DNA from: CAZVUW01 sp964629825
GTDB taxonomy: Bacteria > Actinomycetota > Nitriliruptoria > Euzebyales > Egibacteraceae
Assembly (NCBI GenBank): GCA_964629825.1
Contig: CAZVUW010000103.1
Location: 1 to 11,225, forward strand
Reading direction: 5' to 3'
DNA: 11,225 bases
Shown here: in pieces, positions 1 to 6,765 of the stretch
How positions within the stretch are numbered: the stretch's first letter is position 1
How the letters are laid out: each line of letters begins with the position of its first letter
Made by a program: the position numbers and the translations under genes
Notes under the pieces: generated by a model
Told to the model about the DNA's origin: nothing
Databases searched by the model: none
The model's input: only the letters and a program-made list of their open reading frames with translations

Positions 1-2
1 GC

Positions 3-308
3 ATCGACCCGCAGACCATCCGCAAGAAGGTCGGCGACATCATCCAGATGGCCCGGGCGGCCGAGGCCGGCGTGCCGTACAAGGCGGCCGTCCCCAACCT
101 TCGCGGCAAGCGGCGGCGGGCGGGGGCACCCGAGATGCCGGACGTCTCCGAGCTGCCGCGCGAGGACCTGGCAGCGCTGATCCAGTCGCTCACCGACGAG
201 ATGCACGAGGCCTCGGCGGAGCTGCGGTTCGAGTACGCCGCGCGCCTGCGCGACGAGATCGCAGAGCTCAAGCGCGAGCTGCGCGGGCTGGAGCAGGCCC
301 TGAGCTGA
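3..308 (+). CDS. uvrB: UvrABC system protein B, C-terminal end (partial)
   Basis: This is the last 101 codons of UvrB, open at the left edge of the window. UvrB is the DNA-damage-verifying helicase-like subunit of nucleotide excision repair; UvrA loads it and it recruits UvrC. Visible are the end of the helicase core (IDPQTIRKKVGDII) and, after a linker, a C-terminal UVR domain. That domain contains the LTDEMHEASAELRFEYAARL segment followed by RDEIAELKREL, the helical hairpin that contacts UvrC in the family. The reading frame is continuous from base 3 to a TGA at 306-308. The partner gene uvrA begins 10.7 kb downstream on the same strand. Identification rests on recognised family sequence and is firm; only the 3' end is present, so start and regulation cannot be judged. 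Confidence 0.96.
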   Translation: MDPQTIRKKVGDIIQMARAAEAGVPYKAAVPNLRGKRRRAGAPEMPDVSELPREDLAALIQSLTDEMHEASAELRFEYAARLRDEIAELKRELRGLEQALS

Positions 309-420
309 CGTCTCCTCGCCGGGTTCGCGCCCAAGGCAGCCGGCGCTGGTCGCACCGCCGTGTTAGGGCGGCCTTCCCGCCTGTCGCCAGCTCCCGCCCC
401 TTGCCACGCGCCGCAGGTCG

Positions 421-470
421 GATGGCTGGACGGTTGGGTGGCCGATCAGCCACCCAAGTGTCCAGCCATC
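421..470. repeat. 50-nt long inverted repeat (stem-loop) downstream of uvrB
   Basis: Bases 421-442 pair with 449-470 around a 6-base loop (CGATCA). Of 22 stem positions, 20 are Watson-Crick, one is a G-U pair (432:459) and one is a G-G mismatch (433:458). The outer arm GATGGCTGGAC pairs with GTCCAGCCATC, and the inner arm TTGGGTGGC pairs with GCCACCCAA. It starts 113 bases after the uvrB stop and has no T-run behind it. It could be a U-less bidirectional terminator, a REP-like dispersed palindrome or a regulator binding site; the sequence alone does not decide. Confidence 0.75.
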
Positions 471-649
471 GCGGAGCGAGCTGCGCGGCCTCGAGCCGCG
501 TGGGCTTCGGCGGCGTCCCCAAGCGACCGGCTGCCGTTGCCCAGCAGCCGCGAGCGGCGGGGCCCCCTGAGGACCAGCACGGTCGGGCGATCCGGCGATC
601 GCACTTCAGGGCGGTGGCTACCCTGTCGATAGGGGGAACAGCCCTCCCC

Positions 650-679
650 TTGACGGGGGAGTGGTCATTCCGGATCAAT
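650..679 (+). promoter_or_regulatory. Weak candidate promoter for the subtilase gene
   Basis: A TTGACG hexamer (650-655) resembles a -35 box. The best -10 at 18-base spacing is ATCAAT (674-679), which matches only the last half of the consensus. The -35 hexamer sits in the loop of a GC-rich hairpin (644-661). Position relative to the probable start at 741 is reasonable, but the -10 is poor, so this is only a suggestion. Confidence 0.22.
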
Positions 680-740
680 TGGCATGCAGTTTGCCTTCGA
701 CCTGCGTCGTAGGCGAACCCTCCCCGCCACACTGAGGTTC

Positions 741-1985
741 ATGGTCCCGTCCGAGCGGCCTGCGGTCGCTTCCGCACCGGGGGATCTAGGCGTCCCCGTG
801 CGCCATCGCTTCCTTCTGCGGTGGCGTCGCATGGTGGCGCTCGCGCTGCTGATGGCCATGCTGGCCGGGATCGTGATCATGCGGGATCCCGTGCTGCGGC
901 TCGGCGCCCTGTCGCTGGCGCGGGAGTGGTACGACTGCCTCGTCCACGGCGAGCCGCCCAGCGCCCAGCCCGACATCGCGGCGGCTCTGCAGGCCGCCCA
1001 GTCCGGGAGCGGCCAGCCACCGCGGCAGAGCGCGCCGCGGATGCGCGTGATCCGGCCTAAGGCACAGGTCGCCACTCAGGTGCGCCCGCATCCGGACCGC
1101 CCCGACACGGTGCCCCGCCCGGTGACGGTGGCCGTGATCGACTCCGGCGTGACCGCCACCCATCGCGACATCGGCCCTGACAACGTGCTGCCCGGCGTCG
1201 ACCTGGTGAACCCATGCGGCAACGGGCAGCAGGACGTCACCGGTCACGGGACCGCAGTCGCCGGCGTCCTGCTGTCGTCGCACCACGGCGCAGCCCCCCA
1301 CGTCAACGTGCTGCCCATCCGCATCTCGCTGGCAACGGGACGCCACTCGAGCATCGCCTCGGCGCTGGGGATCCTGGTCGCCACCCAGCGCGGCGCAGAC
1401 ATCATCAACATGAGCTACACCGCTCAGCGGCGACGCCCATCGCTGCTCGAGTGGCTCGCCGTGCGCTACGCGAAGAGCAGGGGAGTGGCCCTGGTGGCGG
1501 CGGCCGGCAACGATCCCACGAAGCCGGCGGGCTACCCCGCCGCGTTCGAGGAGGTGCTGTCGGTCACGGCGATCGATGGCCGTGGGGATCTGTCGGAGAA
1601 CGCGGCGCGCACCGGGCACATAGACGTGGCGGCGCCAGGCGCTCGCGTGCTGACGCTGTCGGCGGACGGGTCCTTGCGGGTGGCGTCGGGAACCTCTCTG
1701 GCGGCGCCGCTGGTGAGCGCGTCGCTGGTGCACATGCTCAGGGCTGACCCCTCCATCTCCCCGGAGCGTGCGGTCGCGACCCTCAGGGAGACCAACCGGC
1801 CGGAGCCCGAGGGCCTGGCCGCCCACCGCTTCGGCACGTTCAACTTCGCCGCGGCGCTGGCCGGCGTGTGCGCGATCTCCTCTGCCTGCCAGCTCAGCGC
1901 CGCGCTGTACCCCTCTGACGACGCCACCGAGGGCCTGCCCATCGGCGACCCGGCGCGTCTGCCACGTCCCGGCGAGCCTCGCTGA
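741..1985 (+). CDS. Membrane-anchored subtilisin-like serine protease (S8 family)
   Basis: Serine endopeptidase of the subtilase family, probably acting outside the membrane. Counting from the ATG at 741 (414 aa), the triad is complete: Asp134 in VAVIDSGV, His169 in GHGTAVAGV and Ser318 in SGTSLAAP, with oxyanion Asn257 in AAAGND. A basic stretch (HRFLLRWRR) precedes a hydrophobic segment at about 31-47 that acts as a signal anchor or uncleaved signal. The segment between this helix and the catalytic domain, about 48-130, has no I9-type prodomain I can recognise. Four cysteines (66, 159, 377, 383) could form disulfides, with two in a short C-terminal tail. Starts are uncertain: 741 follows GAGG at a tight spacing; 684 would add 19 residues with atypical codons; a GTG at 798 is also possible. 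The MFS gene follows after 82 bases on the same strand. Substrate unknown. Confidence 0.9.
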   Translation: MVPSERPAVASAPGDLGVPVRHRFLLRWRRMVALALLMAMLAGIVIMRDPVLRLGALSLAREWYDCLVHGEPPSAQPDIAAALQAAQSGSGQPPRQSAPRMRVIRPKAQVATQVRPHPDRPDTVPRPVTVAVIDSGVTATHRDIGPDNVLPGVDLVNPCGNGQQDVTGHGTAVAGVLLSSHHGAAPHVNVLPIRISLATGRHSSIASALGILVATQRGADIINMSYTAQRRRPSLLEWLAVRYAKSRGVALVAAAGNDPTKPAGYPAAFEEVLSVTAIDGRGDLSENAARTGHIDVAAPGARVLTLSADGSLRVASGTSLAAPLVSASLVHMLRADPSISPERAVATLRETNRPEPEGLAAHRFGTFNFAAALAGVCAISSACQLSAALYPSDDATEGLPIGDPARLPRPGEPR

Positions 1986-2024
1986 GCTCGCCCGCATGGC
2001 GTAGCGTCGTTCGCTGCTGGATCC

Positions 2025-2071
2025 GGAGGACCGGCGGTCTGCACCCGCCGCCGGGCGGGGAGCGCCCATGA
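2025..2071 (+). promoter_or_regulatory. MFS gene leader: competing hairpins, extra Shine-Dalgarno and possible leader peptide
   Basis: Two mutually exclusive stems can form in front of the MFS gene. CCGGCGG (2031-2037) pairs with CCGCCGG (2048-2054), leaving the gene's ribosome site free. Alternatively CCCGCC (2044-2049) pairs with GGCGGG (2054-2059), covering part of the GGGGAG ribosome site at 2057-2062. A second, strong GGAGG lies at 2025-2029. Nine bases after it, a CTG codon (2039) opens a 10-codon frame containing three consecutive Pro codons; its TGA (2069-2071) overlaps the MFS start as ATGA. Start at CTG would be non-canonical, so translation is speculative. GC-rich DNA yields such stems by chance. 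Confidence 0.3.
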
Positions 2072-3429
2072 CCATGAGCAGTCCGGCAGGGCAGGTGGCT
2101 GAAGACCGCGAGGCTGCCCAGGTCCGCGTGCTGCGAACGCTTGTCGCCGCCCAGGTCCTATCCGGCGCGGGGCTGGCCGCCGGGCTCACAGTCGGGGCTC
2201 TGCTCGCCCGGGACATGCTCGGCTCGAACAGCTACGCCGGCATCCCCGCGGCCCTGCTCACCACGGGTTCCGCCGGCGCCGCGGCGCTGGTCGGGCGGAT
2301 CTCCAACGCCCGCGGACGTCGCCGAGGACTCGGCCTGGGCTACATGGCCGGCGCGCTGGGTGCCGTGCTGGTCGTGCTCGCCGCCGACCTCGGCTCCATC
2401 GCCCTGCTGTTCCCCGCGCTGCTCGTCTATGGGGCCGGGACAGCGACCAACCTGCAGGCGCGCTACGCCGCCGCGGACCTGGCCGCGCCCGAGCAGCGCG
2501 GCCGGGCCGTCAGCACGGTGCTGCTGGCGACCACCTTCGGCGCGGTGGCCGGCCCCAACGCCGTCTCGGTGATGGGTGACCTGGCGGAGAGCCTTGGGCT
2601 GCCGCGGCTCTCGGGTCCATTCCTCTTGGGAGCCGCTGCGTACGGGTTGGCCGGAGCGGTGCTGCTGCTGTGGCTGCGCCCGGATCCCCTGATGCTGGCT
2701 CGGAGCCTGGCTCAGCGGCCGTCGGAGACCTCGGCGGTCGTCGACGCCAACCCGAGCACACCGCTGGCGACCCGGTCGCTGGTGCTCGTAGGCGGGATGA
2801 TCCTGGTGGTGGCCCAGCTGGTGATGGTCGCGATCATGACCATGACCCCGGTCCACATGCGCAACCACGGCCACAGCCTGGCCGCGGCCGGGGCGGTCAT
2901 CGCCGCGCACATCGCCGGCATGTACCTCCCGTCCCCGATCACGGGCAGGCTGGTCGATCGTTTCGGGCCGCGCGTCGTCGCGGCGCTCGCGGGCGCGACG
3001 CTGGCCCTGTCGGGGCTGCTCGCCGCGGCCGCACCGACCGACTCGCCCGTGGGGCTGGCCGTCGCTTTGGTGCTGCTGGGCGTGGGCTGGAACCTGGGGC
3101 TGCTGAGCGGGACGGCGATCCTGGCCGATGCCGCGCCGTTGGCCATCCGGGCCCGGGTGCAAGGTTCGGTTGATCTGGGCGTCGCACTGGCGGCAGCGGG
3201 CGGCGGTGTGGGCTCCGGTGTCGTGATGGGCGCTACGTCATATCCGGTCCTGTCGATGCTTGGCGCCGTGGTCGGGGTCGCGGTCGTCCCCGTGGTGGCC
3301 ATCAAGGGCCCGCCGGCACGCAGAGCGCGTCGGCTAGCTGTCGGGACGATGGTCAGAGATCCCGCAGGAGCTCGGCGAACACCAGCCGCAGCGTGTCGGT
3401 CCCGTACCGGTGGCTGGGGCTGCCGGTGA
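2068..3429 (+). CDS. MFS family transporter, probable drug/metabolite efflux pump (Rv1634-like position)
   Basis: A 453-residue major facilitator with about 12 hydrophobic segments (roughly 25-47, 57-77, 90-105, 109-130, 148-168, 184-203, 238-262, 270-290, 300-321, 327-350, 368-388, 393-412). Family signatures include the loop 2-3 motif GRISNARGRRR (76-86) and its second-half counterpart GRLVDRFGPR (293-302). It would exchange small molecules across the membrane by proton antiport; the substrate cannot be read. The start has a GGGGAG ribosome site 5 bases upstream. Its position just after uvrB matches Rv1634 of M. tuberculosis, annotated as a possible efflux protein. The last 25 codons form a basic, Cys-containing tail lying antisense to the end of the convergent serine-hydrolase gene (77-bp overlap). 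This looks like stop-codon read-on into the neighbour rather than a domain. Confidence 0.9.
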   Translation: MTMSSPAGQVAEDREAAQVRVLRTLVAAQVLSGAGLAAGLTVGALLARDMLGSNSYAGIPAALLTTGSAGAAALVGRISNARGRRRGLGLGYMAGALGAVLVVLAADLGSIALLFPALLVYGAGTATNLQARYAAADLAAPEQRGRAVSTVLLATTFGAVAGPNAVSVMGDLAESLGLPRLSGPFLLGAAAYGLAGAVLLLWLRPDPLMLARSLAQRPSETSAVVDANPSTPLATRSLVLVGGMILVVAQLVMVAIMTMTPVHMRNHGHSLAAAGAVIAAHIAGMYLPSPITGRLVDRFGPRVVAALAGATLALSGLLAAAAPTDSPVGLAVALVLLGVGWNLGLLSGTAILADAAPLAIRARVQGSVDLGVALAAAGGGVGSGVVMGATSYPVLSMLGAVVGVAVVPVVAIKGPPARRARRLAVGTMVRDPAGARRTPAAACRSRTGGWGCR

Positions 3430-5056
3430 TCATGACGGCCGCGGCGACCGAGCTGCCGTCGGGGTGGCGCAGCAGCACCACCTGATGGGTGACCGCCCCC
3501 GTCCCCGAGCCCCAGCCGCCCTTGAAGTGCTGGCGCCAGGGCGCGGTGTCGAGGGCGCCGACGCCCCAGCGCTGGTCGGGCACAACCCTGGTGAGCAGGT
3601 CAAGGGCGTAGTCGCGGTGCCGCGTGGGCAGCAGTCGCGGAAGCGCCAGCAGGAACCGCGCCTGGTCGCGCGCGGACGTCCGGCTGAGCCCCCAAGGTCG
3701 TGTGTAGGAGAAGTCCTGCATCCCGGCCGCCGCGGCCAGCGCGGTCAGCGCCCTCGGACCAAGCCGGTTGGCGATCGCCGACGCCGGCTCGTTGGCCGAG
3801 CGCGTGATCATCGGCTCCAGCAGAGCCCGGTCCTGTGCGGTCAAGGCCCGGTCGCGCACGGACGGGTCGCGCACGTAGGCCGCGAGGAACATCACCTTGA
3901 GGACGCTCGCTGCCGGGACCGCCCGCTCCGCGCGGTGGCCGACGAGCACCCCGTCGGTGCCGATCGCGGCGATGCTGACGTTGCCCGAGCCCTGCCGCGC
4001 GATCGCCGTCGCCCGACCGAGCGCCGGGCGCCACAGGGGGTTGACCAGCGCGAGGTCGGCATCGGCCACTGCCACCGCCGTCGCCGCGGCAAGGGCGTCC
4101 GGGAAGTCCAAGCCCGTGGCGAGGTAGACGGTGTCCGCGCCGTCGGGGTGCGCGTGGCGTGAGATGGCGGCCGAGGTGGCGTAGCGGTCGGTGCCTGCCA
4201 GCCGCTGCGGTGTCAGGCCGGTGAGCGCCTTGACGCGGTCGTGGACCGCCTGGCCGACGGCGGCGGTTCCGCCGAGCAGGTAGATGCGGCGGGGGTTGAG
4301 GCGCTGGAGCTCGGTGGCGACTGGTGCGGGGAGGTCGTTGCCGGTCACGAGCAGCAGGGCGGCGTCGTCGGCGGCGACGGCGGTGACGGCGGACAGCGCG
4401 TCGGGGAAGTCCAAGCCCGTGGCGAGGTAGACGGTGTCCGCGCCGTCGGGGTGCGCGTGGCGTGAGATGGCGGCCGAGGTGGCGTAGCGGTCGGTGCCTG
4501 CCAGCCGCTGCGGTGTCAGGCCGGTGAGCGCCTTGACGCGGTCGTGGACCGCCTGGCCGACGGCGGCGGTTCCGCCGAGCAGGTAGATGCGGCGGGGGTT
4601 GAGGCGCTGGAGCTCGGTGGCGACTGGTGCGGGGAGGTCGTTGCCGGTCACGAGCAGCAGGGCGGCGTCGTCGGCGGCGACGGCGGTGACGGCGGACAGC
4701 GCGTCGGGGAAGTCCAAGCCCGTGGCGAGGTAGACGGTGTCGGCGCCGTCGGGATGCGCGTGGCGTGAGATGGCGGACGAGGTCGCGAACCGGTCTCCGC
4801 CGGACAGTCGCGCATCCGGCCCGGAGCCATCAAGGAACCGCGCGACGGCGTTGTCCGGCAGCGCCGCGCCGCCGCCGACCGCGATGACCTCAGCCGCATG
4901 CGCGGCCCGCGCGAGTGCGGCCTCGGTGCCTGCGACGGGGGAAGGGAGCGTGGCGACTGCCACGGCCAAGGCCAGCACGGCGACCGCTGCAGCCGGCCGC
5001 CGGCGCAGACGCGCGCTGCCGGCGGCCGGGCAGCTCAGTCGGTGGGTGCTAGCCAT
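3353..5056 (-). CDS. Secreted CWB2-repeat cell-wall-binding protein fused to a class A beta-lactamase-like serine hydrolase
   Basis: A 567-residue exported protein. Residues 17-43 form a basic, then hydrophobic, signal peptide. CWB2-type repeats, which bind anionic wall polymers in characterised proteins, occupy 56-338: full modules begin at Arg83 and Arg184 (RL.G.DR.ATS pattern), and a third beginning at Arg285 stops near 338. The N-terminal piece 56-82 (VIAVGGGAALPDNAV) matches the missing end of a module. Residues 340-567 carry the penicillin-binding/class A fold motifs: SVLK (Ser384, Lys387), SAN (420-422) and KGG (512-514). No glutamate is evident at the usual omega-loop position (around 446-449), so a D,D-peptidase or other serine hydrolase is likelier than a beta-lactamase. 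Modules 1 and 2 are encoded by an exact 303-bp tandem duplication. The start ATG lacks a clear ribosome site; the 3' end overlaps the MFS gene. Confidence 0.9.
   Translation of the reverse strand: MASTHRLSCPAAGSARLRRRPAAAVAVLALAVAVATLPSPVAGTEAALARAAHAAEVIAVGGGAALPDNAVARFLDGSGPDARLSGGDRFATSSAISRHAHPDGADTVYLATGLDFPDALSAVTAVAADDAALLLVTGNDLPAPVATELQRLNPRRIYLLGGTAAVGQAVHDRVKALTGLTPQRLAGTDRYATSAAISRHAHPDGADTVYLATGLDFPDALSAVTAVAADDAALLLVTGNDLPAPVATELQRLNPRRIYLLGGTAAVGQAVHDRVKALTGLTPQRLAGTDRYATSAAISRHAHPDGADTVYLATGLDFPDALAAATAVAVADADLALVNPLWRPALGRATAIARQGSGNVSIAAIGTDGVLVGHRAERAVPAASVLKVMFLAAYVRDPSVRDRALTAQDRALLEPMITRSANEPASAIANRLGPRALTALAAAAGMQDFSYTRPWGLSRTSARDQARFLLALPRLLPTRHRDYALDLLTRVVPDQRWGVGALDTAPWRQHFKGGWGSGTGAVTHQVVLLRHPDGSSVAAAVMITGSPSHRYGTDTLRLVFAELLRDL
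4101..4741. repeat. Exact 303-bp tandem repeat inside the CWB2 region
   Basis: The sequence at 4101-4438 reappears at 4404-4741 with a 303-base offset and, by eye, no mismatch over 338 bases. The repeats break at 4100/4403 on one side and 4439/4742 on the other. The period is 101 codons, exactly one CWB2 module, so the frame is kept. Identity at synonymous positions points to a recent duplication or gene conversion. Confidence 0.92.
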
Positions 5057-5121
5057 GCCGGCAGCATCTCACGGACCGGTGACAATGGCAGTCCGTGCGG
5101 CCCCCTGCACGTCCTCAGCGA

Positions 5122-5154
5122 GCGGGCGGCGAGGCCTGGGACCCCGCCGCCCGC
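5122..5154 (-). terminator. Hairpin just after the M28 aminopeptidase gene
   Basis: GCGGGCGGCG (5122-5131) pairs perfectly with CGCCGCCCGC (5145-5154) around a 13-base loop. Read on the minus strand it begins 6 bases after the TGA of the aminopeptidase gene, which fits a terminator. There is no T-run after it, as is common in actinobacteria, so termination efficiency is unknown. Confidence 0.5.
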
Positions 5155-5160
5155 CTCAGG

Positions 5161-6720
5161 TCAGCGCCAGGTGCGGTTTGCGGGCCGCTTCAGGTGCCCC
5201 GGCGGGACGTTGAAGTTGCCCTTGCCGCGCTTGCCGTTGATCAGCTGGGTGCTCTGCGCCAGCGAGATGGTCGCGTGCGCGGCCGCGTCGCTCATCTGGT
5301 CGAGAGCCGTCAGGCTGAGGTTGTCCATGTCGTCGCAAGACAGGTGGTAGCAGGGGTCGTACGGCTCGCCCGCCACACCGCCGTAGATGGCGGCCTGCTC
5401 GGCGGTCTTGATGCCCTCGGCACCGGTGAAGAGCCCACCGGCGGGGATGCCGGCGGCGATGAACGGCCCGTAGTCGGAGCGGCCGTCGAACTCGGTCGGC
5501 TCCGTGGGCAGACCCTGGCTCTCGAAGTAGTCCAGGAACAGCTTCTCGATCTGGTCCGACCCTGCCGGCGCGCCGCCCGGCGGCGGAGCGGTGTCGGACA
5601 GGTCGCCGTCGTAGACGAAGCGGACGAAGTTCGGCGATCCCACCATGTCGAAGTTGAGCATGGCGGCGATGCGGTTGCGCTCGGCCTGGCTCAGGCTGGC
5701 CACGTAGGCCTCGGAGCCGAGAAGACCGGACTCCTCGGCCGAGAACCAGATGAAGCGGACCTTGTTGCGCGGCTTGACCTTCTCCATCTGCTCGGCGATC
5801 TCGAGGATGACCGCGGACCCGGAGCCGTTGTCGTTGATGCCGGGCCCGGTGCCGACGGAGTCGAGGTGCGCGCCCACGACGATCACGTTGTTCGGGTCGC
5901 CCGAGCGCGTCTCGGCGATGACGTTGCGGACCGTGTAGGTGCCGGGGCGCCAGTCGATCTTGAAGCGCGCGGTGAGGCCGGTCAGGCCGTTCTGCACGCC
6001 GTTGGCGAGCGCCGTGCCGGTCTCCATGGTGGCTGCGAAGGTCGGGATGTCGAGGCCATCGAAGTTGAACCACAGCGGCTCTGTGCGGCCGGGCTGGCCC
6101 TCGTTGATGAACACCATCGCGGCGGCGGGCGAGGCGTCGGCCAGCAGGAACTTCTCCGCGAAGGTGCAGGTGCCGCGCTGCACGATGATGATCGCGCCGG
6201 CCGGGACACCCGCGTAGTCGGACGGCTCGCAGCCGGAGGTGCTGCTGTTGGGCTCGTCGCCAGGCGGCAGGACGAGGTCGACGGCGTAGACCGGCGCGGT
6301 GACGTCGATGGAGTAGGGCGTCGACTTGAACATCGATCCGAAGTCACCGCCGAGCGTCGCGCCCGCTATCCCGGCCACGAACTCCTGGCCGCCGACGACG
6401 TTGAGGACCGGCTGCTGGAAGTCGGCCAGCAGGTCCAGGGTGTACTCGAACTCGTGGAAGCTGACGTCGTAGCCGGCCGCCTCGGCGCGCGCGGCGACGT
6501 ACTCGGTCGAGGCCTCATAGCCCTCGGTGCCAGCAAGACGGTTGCCGCCGCTGGCATCCGCGATGGCTTGGAGGGCCCTCTCATGCTCGAGGATCCCCTC
6601 CACCGTCACCGCAGCCCGCAGCTTCTTGGAGTTGTTGTTGTTCGGCGCTGACACCGCCGGAAGAGCCCCGAGCACCAGCACGAGGCAGGCCGATAGAACC
6701 GCGACGAGCACTCGCTTCAT
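5161..6720 (-). CDS. Secreted M28 family zinc aminopeptidase with PA domain
   Basis: A 519-residue exported metallopeptidase releasing N-terminal amino acids from peptides. Residues 1-25 are a signal peptide (MKRVLVAVLSACLVLVLG). A protease-associated domain lies at about 135-245 (GVPAGAIIIVQRGTCTFAEK). The catalytic domain, about 262-490, carries all co-catalytic zinc ligands by analogy with Streptomyces griseus aminopeptidase: His285 and Asp297 (AHLDSVGTGPGINDNGSG), Glu330 with general base Glu329 (SAEESG), Asp358 (NFDMVG) and His459, preceded by Tyr458. Cys457 and Cys462 match the disulfide spacing near that histidine. A basic tail ends in NRTWR. The open frame extends 25 codons further upstream, but the ATG at 6718-6720 starts the signal peptide and follows AAAGGCGG, so it is preferred. 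It lies between the SRPBCC and serine-hydrolase genes, each gap about 100 bases, and likely has its own promoter. Confidence 0.95.
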   Translation of the reverse strand: MKRVLVAVLSACLVLVLGALPAVSAPNNNNSKKLRAAVTVEGILEHERALQAIADASGGNRLAGTEGYEASTEYVAARAEAAGYDVSFHEFEYTLDLLADFQQPVLNVVGGQEFVAGIAGATLGGDFGSMFKSTPYSIDVTAPVYAVDLVLPPGDEPNSSTSGCEPSDYAGVPAGAIIIVQRGTCTFAEKFLLADASPAAAMVFINEGQPGRTEPLWFNFDGLDIPTFAATMETGTALANGVQNGLTGLTARFKIDWRPGTYTVRNVIAETRSGDPNNVIVVGAHLDSVGTGPGINDNGSGSAVILEIAEQMEKVKPRNKVRFIWFSAEESGLLGSEAYVASLSQAERNRIAAMLNFDMVGSPNFVRFVYDGDLSDTAPPPGGAPAGSDQIEKLFLDYFESQGLPTEPTEFDGRSDYGPFIAAGIPAGGLFTGAEGIKTAEQAAIYGGVAGEPYDPCYHLSCDDMDNLSLTALDQMSDAAAHATISLAQSTQLINGKRGKGNFNVPPGHLKRPANRTWR

Positions 6721-6765
6721 GGCATTGCACCGCCTTTCGAGAAGCCCGCAGAACCGGATCGGCGG

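Larger units (their letters stand above)
309..740. other. Intergenic region between uvrB and the subtilase gene
   Basis: About 430 bases without a credible gene. Open frames here on both strands are rich in Arg, Pro and Ala, lack recognisable domains and lack good ribosome sites. The region holds a long imperfect palindrome at 421-470, a smaller 6-bp hairpin at 484-500 (CGCGGC, loop of 5, GCCGCG) and another at 644-661 (CTCCCC, loop TTGACG, GGGGAG) whose loop is a good -35-like hexamer. In-frame codons at 684-740, upstream of the chosen subtilase start, include TTT, AGG, CGA and ACA. These are unusual for this genome and suggest that this part is untranslated leader. Confidence 0.6.

Noticed and set aside
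268..732. Open frames on both strands between uvrB and the subtilase (268-732 minus, 360-632 and 401-712 plus)
   Set aside because: Arg/Pro/Ala-rich, no ribosome sites, no family resemblance, and they read through the long palindrome.
786..2216. 476-codon open frame on the minus strand across the subtilase gene
   Set aside because: Composition is Arg/Gly/His/Ala-rich with no domain, and it runs exactly antisense to a gene with an intact catalytic triad; a typical GC-rich shadow frame.
2158..3162. 334-codon minus-strand frame across the MFS gene
   Set aside because: Gln/Arg/Gly-rich shadow of a transmembrane protein with clear MFS motifs.
3353..4050. True class A beta-lactamase (resistance gene)
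   Set aside because: SxxK, SxN and KxG motifs are present, but no glutamate is evident at the omega-loop position and the domain is tethered to a wall-binding module, so a resistance call is unsupported.
4101..4741. CRISPR-like or mobile repeat array
   Set aside because: The unit is 303 bp, in frame, with no spacers, and encodes one protein module; it is an intragenic domain duplication.
5095..6651. 518-codon open frame on the plus strand opposite the M28 gene
   Set aside because: Low-complexity Val/Gly/Asp/Arg repeats mirror the third-position G/C bias of the antisense aminopeptidase, whose zinc ligands are all present.
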